From positions 1 to 61,231 of the forward strand of contig NZ_FOYD01000014.1 in assembly GCF_900115905.1 (NCBI RefSeq): a stretch of 61,231 nucleotides of DNA. The letters are read 5' to 3'. The translations under genes and the position numbers were made by a program. The notes under the pieces are model-generated. The model was not told the origin of the DNA. It saw only the letters and a program-made list of their open reading frames with translations, and did not search any database. The DNA comes from Halopseudomonas formosensis (lineage in GTDB: Bacteria > Pseudomonadota > Gammaproteobacteria > Pseudomonadales > Pseudomonadaceae). This document shows, in pieces, positions 1-9,091 of this stretch; positions within the stretch are counted from its first letter, which is position 1; every line of letters begins with the position of its first letter.

Positions 1-95
1 GTGCGCATGGTTCTGGAGAACCTGAAGGACTACCCCTCCGAATGGGCAGCCATCGAATCCATTGCGCCCAAGATTGGCTGTGTCCCCCAGACGCT
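1..95 (+). mobile_element. IS3-family orfA fragment (partial IS copy at window edge)
   Basis: These 95 bases are identical to 6817-6911, the middle of orfA in the complete IS3 element of this window. The reading frame is the same and encodes about 31 residues of the helix-turn-helix transposase subunit. Identity stops at base 96, where the sequence becomes hsdR in the opposite orientation. The junction is inside orfA, not at an IS terminus, so this is a rearranged or deleted IS copy or a contig edge, not a clean insertion. Confidence 0.8.
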
Positions 96-297
96 CAGCC
101 TGTTCAACGGCGCTCTGGGGCAGGTGAGGGTTAATGCGGCGAATCGCTGCCTCAAGATCTGCCAGCAACAGCACCTGCCGGTAATCGGCCCGTTCCGGGG
201 CGTCACCGTCCGGTGCAAGGTCTGGCCCAGAGGCGACCTCCCAGCCACCCTCGGCGAACCATTGCAGGCATTGTTGTTCCAGCTGATCTTCCGTCAT
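96..297 (-). pseudogene. hsdR: hsdR 5' fragment (type I restriction subunit, truncated)
   Basis: The minus-strand frame starts with ATG at 297, nine bases after the stop of the rhuM/fic gene, with a good GGAAGGA ribosome site between them. It begins [14 protein letters not shown] and continues to a region rich in ADYRQVLLL. This is typical of the HsdR N-terminal domain, which in intact proteins precedes a PD-(D/E)XK nuclease and a DEAD-box translocase of about 1000 residues in all. Only about 67 codons remain before the frame runs into an IS3 orfA fragment. The motor and nuclease are absent from the window, so the type I system cannot restrict unless the rest lies elsewhere. The family call rests on motif recognition. 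Confidence 0.75.
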
Positions 298-306
298 GCA
301 TCCTTC

Positions 307-1329
307 CTATTTCCCTTCACCTCTGACATCGGCAGGCTCTTTCAGCAGCAGGAAATGCTCAATCAGCCGGATCATCAGGGTTTTCTGACCCGGCAGGCTT
401 TCCGCCACCAGCAGCGCCAGGGCCACCAGGGTGTTGTCATTAATCAGTTGTTCTACCGGCCGCGCCAGCAAAGCGGCGTTGCGGCGCAGATACCATAAGA
501 ACAGAAACGAGCCGCAGCGCTTGTTGCCGTCGGCCAGCGGGTGATTCTTGATGACGAAGTAGAGCAGGTGAGCGGCGCGGGTAGCCACGTTCGGATAAAA
601 GAGCTCATCCCCAAAGCCCTGCTCGATCGTCGCCAATGCAGAGGCCAGGCCATCACCCCGCAACTGGCCGAACAGCTCCGTGGCCTCGCCCTTGGCGATC
701 AGAGTCTGCTTGAGCTCGCCAATGGCCTTGAGCGCTTCATCCAGCTCCAGCGGCCGCATATCCGGCTGCCTGATGCCAACTTCGGTCAGCTGCTGCTCAT
801 CGTAGCCTTGCAGCAGGCTCCAGGAGCGGGCGTAATCGCTGATCACCCGGGCGACAGCCTCGCCTTCATTGGATACCAGGCCCTGATTGGTGAGGGTGCG
901 GCTCAGCAGGTCAACGGCCTGCTCAAACTCAATGCCGCGCTCGGCCAGCCGGTGCTGGTTAAGGGTGTAGCCTTGGACCAAGTGTTCCTTGAGTATCTGG
1001 GTGGCCCACTGGCGAAATTGGGTGGCACGCTTGGAGCTGACCCGATAACCTACAGAAATAATGGCATCCAGGTTGTAGTGTTTGACGCGGCGCCGAACCT
1101 GGCGCTTGCCCTCCTGGCGAACTACCGAGAAATCCTCGGTAGTTCGATCTTCCTCAAGTTCGCCCTCTGAAAAGATATTCTTCAGGTGCAAGCCGACGTT
1201 GTCAGTAGAGGTGTCGAACAGGGCGGACATCTGGCTCTGGTTAAGCCAGACCGTTTCACGATCCAAGGCCACTTCCAGCTGCGCCTGGCCGTCAGTTGAG
1301 GTGAAGATTCTTACTTGTTGTTCAGCCAT
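307..1329 (-). CDS. RhuM-Fic/Doc fusion protein of the hsd operon
   Basis: The 340-residue protein has two parts. Residues about 1-130 match the RhuM ('virulence protein') family, with features such as [12 protein letters not shown] near residue 28 and [16 protein letters not shown] near residue 82. Residues about 190-335 form a Fic/Doc domain with the motif HPLADGNKR at 263-271, close to the Fic consensus HPFxxGN(G/K)R. Fic proteins usually transfer AMP or phosphate to proteins, and Doc is a phosphorylating toxin. Genes of this type often sit between hsdS and hsdR in type I loci; here it lies between the Mrr-like gene and hsdR. The start at 1329 has AAGGAA upstream. No separate Phd-like antitoxin gene is visible, so a free toxin role is uncertain. 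Target unknown. Confidence 0.8.
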   Translation of the reverse strand: MAEQQVRIFTSTDGQAQLEVALDRETVWLNQSQMSALFDTSTDNVGLHLKNIFSEGELEEDRTTEDFSVVRQEGKRQVRRRVKHYNLDAIISVGYRVSSKRATQFRQWATQILKEHLVQGYTLNQHRLAERGIEFEQAVDLLSRTLTNQGLVSNEGEAVARVISDYARSWSLLQGYDEQQLTEVGIRQPDMRPLELDEALKAIGELKQTLIAKGEATELFGQLRGDGLASALATIEQGFGDELFYPNVATRAAHLLYFVIKNHPLADGNKRCGSFLFLWYLRRNAALLARPVEQLINDNTLVALALLVAESLPGQKTLMIRLIEHFLLLKEPADVRGEGK

Positions 1330-1405
1330 GACAGTTCCTTGTCGTTATCAGCTAACGCCTAAAAGGCCGAAAGCCAGTCGTATTCCATCGCGAGTAATCC
1401 GGGCA

Positions 1406-2461
1406 TCAGTCATCCGCCGCAACCACCGTCCAGACTCGCTTTAGTGGCAGCTGGGCTTTTAGCTCATCGTCCAGCTTGTCGTATACCGCGAACAACTCAT
1501 CCAGCAAGTCATCCTGAGACCATAACCGCAGACGGAAGAAGCTGCTGGCCATGTCCTTCTGCACATTCTGTTTGAATCCGCCCCAAGCGACAAACAGACC
1601 ATGGTCGGCGTTGAACTTCGACATGGCTCCCAAGAGCTTGTCCACAGTGGGCCTGTCCACCGTTCCAGTGCCGGACTTCACCTCCACACAGATGGTTTGG
1701 CTACCGAAGCCCATCATGCCGTTGGAAGCCAGAATATCTGCACCTCCGTCCGCGCCTTCGGGGCTTTGCCAAATGGTGTAGCCCTGCGCTTTGAGGATGG
1801 CTCCTACCAGTCTGGTTAACTCATGGCCTTTGAACTTCTGCTCAATCAGGCTGACCACCTGTTGCTTGGCCAGGTCTGCCAGATTGAAATCGAAGCCGTC
1901 GTCACCGGACACATCATCGGCATCGTGATTAGTAGGCTGGCCGGTATGCTGGATCACTGACTTGGTGTTCTCAGCCTGCCAGCCAGCCTTGTGCATGGCC
2001 TGCAGGCGCAGCAGTGCGTTGTTACGCCGGATGCGGCAGATGGTCATGAACGCGCCGAAGCTGTACAGCAGATCTTGCCCAAAGTGCGAGCGGGGGATCT
2101 CCTGCCCAAACCACTCGACGGATCGCCAGTGGAAGAAAGGATCCGGGCCTTGGGCGTTATGAACGTAGTCCCCTGTTATCTTCCCGACATACACAACAGG
2201 CTGTTTTTTGGAGGGGAGCACCACCCAGTCACCGGCTTGCATCGTTTTGACGAATGGCCAGATTTGGCTGCTGTGGTTCTGTAACCGCTTCAGCTTTTCA
2301 TTCGGGTAAGTCTGCTCAAGGAGTTCCAGGAGGGACTGCCGGTTATCCAGTTTCGACAGATCTTCACCCAGTTCGTCCCAGGTCAGATAGATTCGGCCTT
2401 CGTCCAGGAACTTTTGTTCGAACTCGCCATGAGATCCTGCTCGGGTTAGCCAGAGTTCCAT
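1406..2461 (-). CDS. Mrr-like restriction endonuclease
   Basis: The protein has about 351 residues. The C-terminal third carries the Mrr-cat fold of the PD-(D/E)XK superfamily: an Asp in GADGGADIL near residue 242 and the E-x-K pair in ICVEVKSG near residues 260-262. Mrr enzymes cut modified DNA or act as accessory nucleases. The N-terminal half, with DWVVLPSKKQPVVYVGKI, resembles the small beta domain seen before Mrr in other standalone proteins. The ATG at 2461 overlaps the hsdS stop as TGATG, so translation is probably coupled; a TTG one codon upstream is possible. Its place inside an hsd operon suggests a second restriction activity next to a type I system that has lost HsdR. DNA specificity cannot be read from sequence. 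Confidence 0.8.
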   Translation of the reverse strand: MELWLTRAGSHGEFEQKFLDEGRIYLTWDELGEDLSKLDNRQSLLELLEQTYPNEKLKRLQNHSSQIWPFVKTMQAGDWVVLPSKKQPVVYVGKITGDYVHNAQGPDPFFHWRSVEWFGQEIPRSHFGQDLLYSFGAFMTICRIRRNNALLRLQAMHKAGWQAENTKSVIQHTGQPTNHDADDVSGDDGFDFNLADLAKQQVVSLIEQKFKGHELTRLVGAILKAQGYTIWQSPEGADGGADILASNGMMGFGSQTICVEVKSGTGTVDRPTVDKLLGAMSKFNADHGLFVAWGGFKQNVQKDMASSFFRLRLWSQDDLLDELFAVYDKLDDELKAQLPLKRVWTVVAADD

Positions 2462-3966
2462 CAAGTTGCCTCCCGCTCTGCTCTTTGCGGTTCTGCTACA
2501 AGTTGATCTATCGTGCTGGGCATGGAGAGCTCACCCGACAGGAGCTTTGGCAATAAAGTGTCCCGTAGCGACTCCAACGAACGGCTCTCTTGTACTTTTT
2601 CATTAATAAGAGTGAATAACGGGGTTGCCTGACCTGCGTAAGCATCAATCAGAGCTTTCGAGGGCAACGCGAGCGGATACTCTGGTACTGCGTTCTTTGC
2701 TAGATGCAGAACAGTCGTGCCCGTTGTATGTGCCTTCGTGTGATACTGAAACGTATCCGTCTTGGCGAGACCATATAGGTAAGGTTTAAGGGCCGAGTCG
2801 ACGGGGCGAATTACAGCAACGTCTAGTGATATTACTAGGTGCTCATACCTCTCATCTCCAATGACCATTGCTGGCTTACCAATCACATCGGCAGCTTGAG
2901 TTACGTCCGTGTAGGCAATGATTAAATCACCTGCCATCACCTCCTGCTGTGATTTATATTTCCCAGTGTATTCTTTCAGGCCATCAAGCCGGTAGCCGCC
3001 TCCCCGGTTAAAGGATTTCAAGGTCACCAAGGCTGTTTGTGAAGGTTCTAGCTCGGCGCTTTTATAGGACTTACCCTTCACGATTTCAGCTATTTCGTTG
3101 ACCCTGGTTACGTTCCACCCCTCCGGAATCTCCCCCAACTCACTTTCCTGCATAGCCGAAGGAAACAGTTCGGCGGTGGTGCGAAGCTCGGTGTATTGCT
3201 CGGGCTGTTCGGCCTGGAGGCGGGTTAGCTCAGCTTCGCCTTTTCCGGAAATGGCCTGCATGGCGGCGCGCAGGGCGTCTTCCTCGCTGCCCCCGGCTTC
3301 CAGTGCGGCGATCTTGGCTTTGACCGGCTCGAAATCGACAAACCAGCTTTTGAAGATGGCCTGGGCCATCTGTTCGAGGGTTTGGTTGATTTGAAGGTTG
3401 ACGTTAATTTTATGCTCAAGGGCAGCCGCGGTCTCGACGATTGTATTACGCTCGACTTGGGGCGCAATCGGAATTGGAAGGCTTCTAATGTCCTTCAGGT
3501 TGAGCGTTTTTTGAACCGTCGTGTTGAGCCTTGCATCGATTAAATGTTTGGCTGTGCTGCTTAACAGAACGTACCTCAACCAAGGACGAATAGTAGGATC
3601 TTTTAGTCGGACTACAGCGAGTGCTCGAGCAGCATTCCAGCCTGCCATGCTGTCATCGACGATTGCGCAATCGCCGGGGTTGCCTACGAGCGTGATCAGC
3701 AATTCGTTGCCGCATAGGCTTGTCCTGCGGTACTCATGGTTAACTAATTCGCTAATACGAAAAGCTGGTTCAGCAACGACTGCTCCGTTTTTTACATCTG
3801 AGACTTTGATCAACGGAACACCGGACTCATCGTGGCTTCCTGGATACATTACCCCTACCGCGATCGATTTGGGCCCGGCAAGCAGATCTTCAAATCGGAC
3901 AAAACTCCAGTGAGCAGGTGCTCTGCCACCTGCATCCGTCCAAATTTCTCTTAATTCAGAGCTCAT
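2461..3966 (-). CDS. hsdS: Type I restriction-modification specificity subunit HsdS
   Basis: The 501-residue protein has two target-recognition domains separated by conserved helical regions. TRD1 covers about residues 15-180. The central conserved region follows, with INVNLQINQTLEQMAQAIFKSW and the Glu/Ala-rich helices typical of HsdS. TRD2 begins around residue 285, after the linker LGEIPEGWNV. A C-terminal repeat includes LESLRDTLLPKLLSGEL. HsdS sets DNA specificity for HsdM. I chose ATG 3966 because MSSELREIW is the normal HsdS N-terminus and gives an 11-base overlap with hsdM. A longer frame from 4023 would overlap 68 bases. It appears intact, so the modification half could still work. 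Confidence 0.9.
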   Translation of the reverse strand: MSSELREIWTDAGGRAPAHWSFVRFEDLLAGPKSIAVGVMYPGSHDESGVPLIKVSDVKNGAVVAEPAFRISELVNHEYRRTSLCGNELLITLVGNPGDCAIVDDSMAGWNAARALAVVRLKDPTIRPWLRYVLLSSTAKHLIDARLNTTVQKTLNLKDIRSLPIPIAPQVERNTIVETAAALEHKINVNLQINQTLEQMAQAIFKSWFVDFEPVKAKIAALEAGGSEEDALRAAMQAISGKGEAELTRLQAEQPEQYTELRTTAELFPSAMQESELGEIPEGWNVTRVNEIAEIVKGKSYKSAELEPSQTALVTLKSFNRGGGYRLDGLKEYTGKYKSQQEVMAGDLIIAYTDVTQAADVIGKPAMVIGDERYEHLVISLDVAVIRPVDSALKPYLYGLAKTDTFQYHTKAHTTGTTVLHLAKNAVPEYPLALPSKALIDAYAGQATPLFTLINEKVQESRSLESLRDTLLPKLLSGELSMPSTIDQLVAEPQRAEREAT

Positions 3967-5671
3967 ACCCAAGCCCCCCAAGATTCCGCTTGATCTCAGC
4001 TTCCAGTCGCGCACTTTCCGCAAACTGCTCCCGCAACTGCTGGGTCAACCGCGCCATCTTCTCGGCAAAGGGCTCGCCATCGTCTTCCTGTTCTTGAGCG
4101 CCGACATAGCGGCCTGGAGTCAGTACAAAGTCATGCTTCCTGATCTCGTCCAGGCTGGCGGATTTGCAGAAGCCGGCAACGTCCTCATAGCCTTCGCCCC
4201 GCTGCCAGGCATGGAAGGTGTCAGCGATTCTGGCGATATCGTCCTTGCTGAAGTCCCGCAGCACCCGGTCCCGCATAAAGCCCAGGTTGCGGGCATCGAT
4301 AAACAGGAACTCCTGTCGGCGGTCACGCTTCTTGTCGTCACGCACCATGCCGTTGGCCTTGTCCTTGGTCAGGAGCCAGATGCAGGCGGGGATCTGGGTG
4401 TTGGTGAACAGCTGGCCGGGCAGGGCGACCATGCATTCCACCAGGTCCTCTTCCACCAGCCGCTTGCGGATTTCACCTTCGTTGTTGGTGTTGGAGCTCA
4501 TGGAGCCGTTGGCCAGCAGCAGGGCCATGCTGCCGGTGGGGGCCAGGTGGTGAATCATGTGTTGCATCCAGGCGAAGTTGGCGTTGCCCCTGGGTGGGGT
4601 GCCGTACTTCCAGCGCACGTCATCGGCCAGGGACTCACTCCACCAGTCCTTCATATTGAAGGGTGGGTTGGCCATGACAAAGTCGGCGCGCAGGTCCGGG
4701 TGCTGGTCGTCGAGGAAGGTGTCGGCGTTCTTCTTGCCGAAGTTGAAGTCGATGCCGCGGATGGCCATGTTCATGGCCGCCAGCTTCCAGGTGGTGGGGT
4801 TGGATTCCTGGCCGTATACGGAGATGTGTTTCTTCTGTTCGGCGGCGTCGTAGTGCTGCTTCTGGGCGTGTTCTTCAATGAACTTGTCGCTGGAAACAAA
4901 GAAGCCGCCGGAGCCCATGGCCGGGTCATACACGCGCCCGGAGTAGGGCTGGAGCATTTCCACGATCAGGGTGACGATACTTTTTGGGGTGTAGTACTGG
5001 CCACCCTGCTTGCCCTCGGCCAGCGCAAACTGGCCCAGGAAGTATTCATAGACATGGCCGAGGATGTCCTTGCTGTGCAGGTTCAGCTTTTCGCCGTCGA
5101 ACACCGGCTTGGTAAAAGAGGTGTCTGAGAAGGTGTTGATCAGCCCCAGCAGCTTGTCGTTTTCCAACTGGTACTGGCTGATGCGGTTGAGAATGCCCTT
5201 CAGCTTGGCGTTGCTCTTCTCGATCTCTTCCAGAGCGTTGTCGATCAGCCAGGACACCGAGCGAAGCTTGACCTCGTTGCCGGCATCGTCCTGCCAGAGC
5301 ACGGTGCCTGCAGGCAGCACGGCCTTCTCCTTCAGGGTGCTCCAGCGGGCGGGTCTGGGGACCCAGAAGATGTTGGCCTCGCGGTAGTAGTCGAGTACTT
5401 CCAGCTCTTCCTGCAGGGCTTGCTGGTATTCCTCATCGCTGCCGAAGTCTTCTCTGGGCAGGTAATAGATGTTGTCGTCATCGTTTTGCTGGAAGAGCTC
5501 CAGCAGTTGTTGCTGGCGTTCTTCAAAGGCATCGGATACGTATTTGAGGAAGATCAGCCCCAGTACCACATGCTTGTAGTTGGCAGCGTCCAGGTTGGCG
5601 CGGAGCTTGTCGGCGGCTTTCCAGAGCTTGTCATCCAGTGCCTTCAGAAACTGTTGTTCTGAGCTGTTCAT
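3956..5671 (-). CDS. hsdM: Type I restriction-modification methyltransferase HsdM
   Basis: The 571-residue N6-adenine methyltransferase is full length for the HsdM family. It has an N-terminal helical domain (LWKAADKLRANLDAANYKHV near the start), then the SAM-binding motif DPAMGSGGF at about 249-257 and the catalytic NPPF at about 335-338. It would methylate adenine at the site chosen by HsdS. It is the first gene of the minus-strand operon hsdM-hsdS-mrr-rhuM/fic-hsdR. Two ATGs lie in tandem at 5674 and 5671; the second is spaced better from GAGGGA. With hsdR broken, the locus may now be a solitary methyltransferase that marks DNA without restriction. Confidence 0.93.
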   Translation of the reverse strand: MNSSEQQFLKALDDKLWKAADKLRANLDAANYKHVVLGLIFLKYVSDAFEERQQQLLELFQQNDDDNIYYLPREDFGSDEEYQQALQEELEVLDYYREANIFWVPRPARWSTLKEKAVLPAGTVLWQDDAGNEVKLRSVSWLIDNALEEIEKSNAKLKGILNRISQYQLENDKLLGLINTFSDTSFTKPVFDGEKLNLHSKDILGHVYEYFLGQFALAEGKQGGQYYTPKSIVTLIVEMLQPYSGRVYDPAMGSGGFFVSSDKFIEEHAQKQHYDAAEQKKHISVYGQESNPTTWKLAAMNMAIRGIDFNFGKKNADTFLDDQHPDLRADFVMANPPFNMKDWWSESLADDVRWKYGTPPRGNANFAWMQHMIHHLAPTGSMALLLANGSMSSNTNNEGEIRKRLVEEDLVECMVALPGQLFTNTQIPACIWLLTKDKANGMVRDDKKRDRRQEFLFIDARNLGFMRDRVLRDFSKDDIARIADTFHAWQRGEGYEDVAGFCKSASLDEIRKHDFVLTPGRYVGAQEQEDDGEPFAEKMARLTQQLREQFAESARLEAEIKRNLGGLGYEL

Positions 5672-5950
5672 CATTCCCTCATGGTGTTCAAAGCGGTAGT
5701 TCCCTGTTGCTGTGCAGAGCCTGACCGGGGTCGGGGTTTCCGGGCGGTCAAGGGGTATGGTCAGCCTGTGTCTACAGGGTAGCGGAGCAGTGAAGCTCTG
5801 CTCCAGGGCAAAGCCCGACCTTAGGCCATCTGATATTGAGCTGCAATTGCTTTGGTATCTCGGCTGTGCGGTGAAAGAGCTGAGGACGCAGGGAGGGTGG
5901 ACACAGGGAAGTCGAGAGAGGGGAATTGAATCGCGATGCTGAAGAGAATA

Positions 5951-6001
5951 TGGCGCACCCGACAGGATTTGAACCTGTGACCCCTGCCTTCGGAGGGCAA
6001 T
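5951..6001 (-). other. 3' half of tRNA-Arg(CCG): probable island attachment-site scar
   Basis: On the minus strand this stretch reads as the 3' half of a tRNA. It has an anticodon loop CTCCGAA (anticodon CCG) with stem TGCC/GGCA. A T arm ACAGG-TTCAAAT-CCTGT follows, then the 3' acceptor strand CGGGTGC, discriminator G and encoded CCA. The matching 5' acceptor strand (GCACCCG on the minus strand) and a D arm are missing beyond 6001, so this is not a working tRNA gene. A tRNA 3'-end duplicate of this length is what tyrosine recombinases leave at the far end of an integrated element. By that logic the foreign DNA once lay on the high-coordinate side. Confidence 0.75.
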
Positions 6002-6722
6002 CTGGTACAGCGAGGCGAGTATGCTTCGCTAGGCGTAAATCGGCTCTAAGGTGCATGGTATCTGGCTTAGAGGAAAAAAGCCACTACCCGATTAACATCG
6101 CCTCATATCGCATATATCCAAATGGATTGGGCACATAAAACGAGTTTTGGCACATCGCGTTTTGACCTCTAGCCGCGTTTGCCAAATCAGAATCAGACTA
6201 ACAGACTTTCCTTTGATGTGGCTAGTATCCTGGCGAGTGCGCCAATAGTCTTTGAAGTCTTTATGGTCCACTCAGTGAGGCTGCAATTATACGCGTCCGC
6301 ACCTGTCGGACAGGGAGCAACTGCCTTGCTTTCCGCAGACATTGCCTAACCAACCTGATGCTAACCACGATGACACGTTGCAGCGGTTGGCTTCGGAATC
6401 CACTTGGTTTCCACCAAGTTTGCTTAGCATTGCTTCGCCATACCTCTTCACTGGCACCTATTCTGCACCGTCAATCCTGCTAAATCCCAGTTGCGCAGCA
6501 GGCTGTCAACACACAATCACCGCGTTACCACTCCACTTCCCCCGGTTTAGCACTGCGTATCCCGCAAAAGCTTTGAGCGGTGGGTTAGGGACGGGCATGA
6601 CACATATGAAACGAACCTTAGACTGCGGGTTTTACTGTGGAGGGCATGGGATGAGGTATTTGGGGTTCACGCTGATCGGTGGTGGCGCTAGCTTCAGGGA
6701 TAGCTACATGGCTCTGGGGGAA
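6002..6722. other. Gene-poor stretch between tRNA scar and IS3 element
   Basis: I see no gene here that I can support. A 127-codon open frame at 6342-6725 has no ribosome site, no recognisable domain and a composition unlike coding sequence. A short hairpin, CTTGG/CCAAG, occurs near 6400-6420. The stretch probably represents degraded mobile DNA. Confidence 0.5.
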
Positions 6723-6749
6723 TGAATCGCACCGGGTTTCGTGGAGGCC
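6723..6749 (+). repeat. Left terminal inverted repeat of the IS3 element
   Basis: This 27-bp terminal repeat starts TGAATCGCACC and pairs with 8015-8041. The two differ at positions 7, 18 and 19. Confidence 0.9.
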
Positions 6750-6771
6750 TCAACTCTTGAGAGAATGAGGC

Positions 6772-7110
6772 ATGAAGAAATCCAATAGCTATTCCCCTGA
6801 AGTCCGTGAACGTGCTGTGCGCATGGTTCTGGAGAACCTGAAGGACTACCCCTCCGAATGGGCAGCCATCGAATCCATTGCGCCCAAGATTGGCTGTGTC
6901 CCCCAGACGCTGCATGGCTGGATACGCAAACACCAGACTGATATTGGCCACCGCCCTGGTCAGACGACCGAGGAACGAGAACGCATCAAGGCTCTGGAAC
7001 GCGAGAATCGTGAGCTGCGTAAGGCAAATGAGATTTTGCGCTTGGCCAGTGCTTTTTTTGCCCAGGCGGAGCCCGACTGGCCGGCACCCCGGCGCCGCAA
7101 CAAACCCTGA
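6772..7110 (+). CDS. IS3-family transposase subunit OrfA
   Basis: The 112-residue protein has an N-terminal helix-turn-helix ([15 protein letters not shown] near residue 6) and a C-terminal leucine-zipper-like helix ([20 protein letters not shown] near residue 68), the standard OrfA layout. Near its end, T7 at 7053-7059 is a plausible slippery site. A -1 shift there would enter the orfB frame, as IS3 elements do to make OrfAB. The reading frame is intact, but its partner orfB is broken, so the copy should not transpose on its own. Confidence 0.9.
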   Translation: MKKSNSYSPEVRERAVRMVLENLKDYPSEWAAIESIAPKIGCVPQTLHGWIRKHQTDIGHRPGQTTEERERIKALERENRELRKANEILRLASAFFAQAEPDWPAPRRRNKP

Positions 7111-8007
7111 ACGCCTTCGTTGACGAGTACCGTGACCGCTACGGAGTCGATCTGTCGGGTAATCCAGATCGCTCCGTCCGGTTACTACCTGCATGCAGTC
7201 AAAGCCCGACAACCCGAACTGCGAAGCGCCCGTGCCAAGCAGGACGAGCTGTTGAGCGATGAAATCCAGCGAGTCTGGGATGACAATATGTAGTGCTATG
7301 GCGTAGTGAAAGTCTGGAAGCAACTCAAGCGTGAGGGCATTGATATTGCGCGATGCACGGTGCAGCGGCTGATGTGTCAGCTGGGCTTGCAGGGCGTTCG
7401 ACGTGGTCATGTGATTCGCACCACGATACCTGATGGGCGCGTGGTCTGCCCTCTGGATAAGGTCCGGCGTCAGTTCCATGCGGATCGACCAAATCAGCTG
7501 TGGGTATCCGACTTTACTTATGTTTCAACGTGGCAAGGCTGGCTATACGTCGCCTTTGTGATTGATGTTTTTGCCCGGCGAATCGTTGGCTGGCGTGTGA
7601 GCAATAGCATGCGAACAGACTTCGTTCTGGATGCCCTGGAGCAAGCGCTGCACGCTCGACAGCCGAGTCGCATGGACGGCCTGATACACCATAGCGACAG
7701 GGGTAGCCAATACGTCTCCATCCGATACACCGAGCGTCTCGCTGAGGCAGGCATAGATCCCTCTGGAGGCAAAGGCGATAGCTATGACAACGCTTTGGCT
7801 GAAACCATCAACGGGTTATACAAAGCGGAGCTGATTTATCGGCAGTCCTGGCCTAGTCGCGAAGCAGTGGAAATCGCCACTTAGAAATGGGTTCACTGGT
7901 ACAACCACCAGCGGTTGCTGAGTTCGATTGGGTATATACCACCGGCATAAGCCGAGGCAAACTTCTACCAGCAACAATCCGGTCAGACCATTGGCGGCCT
8001 GACTTAA
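7059..8007 (+). pseudogene. IS3-family transposase OrfB, broken (frameshift plus stops)
   Basis: Conceptual repair gives an rve-type DDE integrase, with first Asp in LWVSDFTYVSTWQG, second Asp in HSDRGSQYVS and Glu in SYDNALAETINGLYK. The frame is lost after DRYGVD (about 7150), where a one-base shift is needed to continue ICRVIQIAPSGYY. In-frame TAG codons follow at 7290-7292 and 7882-7884, and a TAA lies near 7948. The natural stop is at 8005-8007. Four lesions show the copy is old and inactive. Confidence 0.85.
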
Positions 8008-8014
8008 ACGAAAT

Positions 8015-8041
8015 GGCCTCCATAAAACCCGGTGTGATTCA
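8015..8041 (-). repeat. Right terminal inverted repeat of the IS3 element
   Basis: This is the inverted partner of 6723-6749, matching at 24 of 27 positions. It marks the right end of the element. Confidence 0.9.
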
Positions 8042-8076
8042 CTGGGGTAAATTGGTCGCGTTCGACCTGTGTATGC

Positions 8077-9009
8077 TCAAGATCCACTAACCCTTGCGTA
8101 GATTTTTGCGTGTGGGCCATTTACCTGTGATTCCCAAGCTTTTGGTGTCTCGTCGAAGTCAAACTCGGCATAGTCCACAGTGATATTCTCCGTGGTGGTG
8201 ATATCCAGTAAGCGTTCCCAGATTTTGCGACGATCCGCCGGAGGGCGCTGACCGGTACCGATGCATGAAAGCGTTCTGAATAAAAGATCAGCTATATCCA
8301 GGTTGAGTTGCCGTCCCGCACCGGTGCCGACGGTAACGATGCGTGCTCCCCACCGCGTTGCCTTCAATGCATTTAGCATGGGCTGACCACACACCAGATC
8401 AAGCACTACGTCGTAACCTTCTCCTGCTTCGGCTTTGAGTGCCGCCACATCAGTTTCATCGCCTTTGAGGCATACCGTAGCGTCGGTAATTCCGCGTTCT
8501 TTCAAGCGTGCCAGAGCTGCTTCGCTTCGGCCTGCGGCAACGACCTTGCCCGCTCCCAGATAACGGGCAAGCTGCAGGGCGATTTGCCCGAGCGTGCCGG
8601 TACCGCCGAGGATCAATACGGTCTCACCGGGCTGAATCTTTGCGGTTTCCAGTGGAATCAGCGCGCCGGTTCCGGCGATACCCATGGTAATGGCGGTGCG
8701 GTCATCGATATGGTCCGGCACATCCCAGACTTCCTCGGCAGGGACCAGTGTGCGTTCGGCCCAAGCGCCAAAAGGCAATACAGAACGTTCGCCGAAGTAA
8801 ACTCGCTTGCCTTCCGCCGTGCGCCCGACGCCTTCGCCCCGGATGACGCAGGGATAGGCTACGCCCAATCGATACGCGCCGAGCACGTCCCAGCCGCCGA
8901 GGCCAGCAGTATCAACATCGATCAGTATCGCGCCGTCCTGGGCTTCCGGTTCCTTGAAATCCTGCATGACGGGAAGGGCGCCGCGTTCGGTAATGACAGC
9001 TGCTTTCAT
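8077..9009 (-). CDS. MDR-superfamily quinone oxidoreductase-like dehydrogenase
   Basis: The 310-residue protein of the medium-chain dehydrogenase/reductase superfamily has a GroES-like N-terminal half and a Rossmann C-terminal half with the dinucleotide motif GGTGTLGQIALQLA at about 134-147. No cysteine cluster for structural zinc is present and the usual zinc ligands are not evident, so a zinc-independent quinone- or enone-reductase type is likely. NADPH use is plausible from the family but unproven. It is a single gene with its own promoter-like sequence upstream. Its stop lies 36 bp from the right end of the IS3 element, which has not cut it. Substrate unknown. Confidence 0.85.
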   Translation of the reverse strand: MKAAVITERGALPVMQDFKEPEAQDGAILIDVDTAGLGGWDVLGAYRLGVAYPCVIRGEGVGRTAEGKRVYFGERSVLPFGAWAERTLVPAEEVWDVPDHIDDRTAITMGIAGTGALIPLETAKIQPGETVLILGGTGTLGQIALQLARYLGAGKVVAAGRSEAALARLKERGITDATVCLKGDETDVAALKAEAGEGYDVVLDLVCGQPMLNALKATRWGARIVTVGTGAGRQLNLDIADLLFRTLSCIGTGQRPPADRRKIWERLLDITTTENITVDYAEFDFDETPKAWESQVNGPHAKIYARVSGS

Positions 9010-9091
9010 TGTTATTCTCCTTTTGTCGACAAATGCGCGAGGTAGAAGCTCCGGCTATGTTTGGCATGTTTGTGCGCTGTAGTGGGATATG

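Larger units (their letters stand above)
6723..8041 (+). mobile_element. IS3-family insertion sequence, decayed copy (1319 bp)
   Basis: The element is bounded by imperfect 27-bp inverted repeats at 6723-6749 and 8015-8041, which match at 24 of 27 positions and end in the usual TG/CA. It contains an intact orfA and an orfB broken by a frameshift and several stops. Length and layout fit the IS3 family. The flanking trinucleotides (GAA left, CTG right) do not match, so no target duplication is visible. The right end is only 36 bp from the 3' end of the neighbouring dehydrogenase gene. An identical 95-bp piece of orfA lies at the left window edge. Confidence 0.9.

Noticed and set aside
4094..5128. 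344-codon plus-strand open frame
   Set aside because: It is the shadow of hsdM, which has clear methyltransferase motifs on the minus strand.
5951..6075. Complete tRNA gene
   Set aside because: The 5' acceptor strand GCACCCG and a D arm are not found upstream of the anticodon arm.
6342..6400. Integron attC site (GCCTAAC motif at 6343)
   Set aside because: No matching GTTRRRY partner or stem-loop of the right length is visible.
6342..6725. 127-codon open frame before the IS3 element
   Set aside because: No ribosome site, no domain and odd composition; it runs into the IS inverted repeat.
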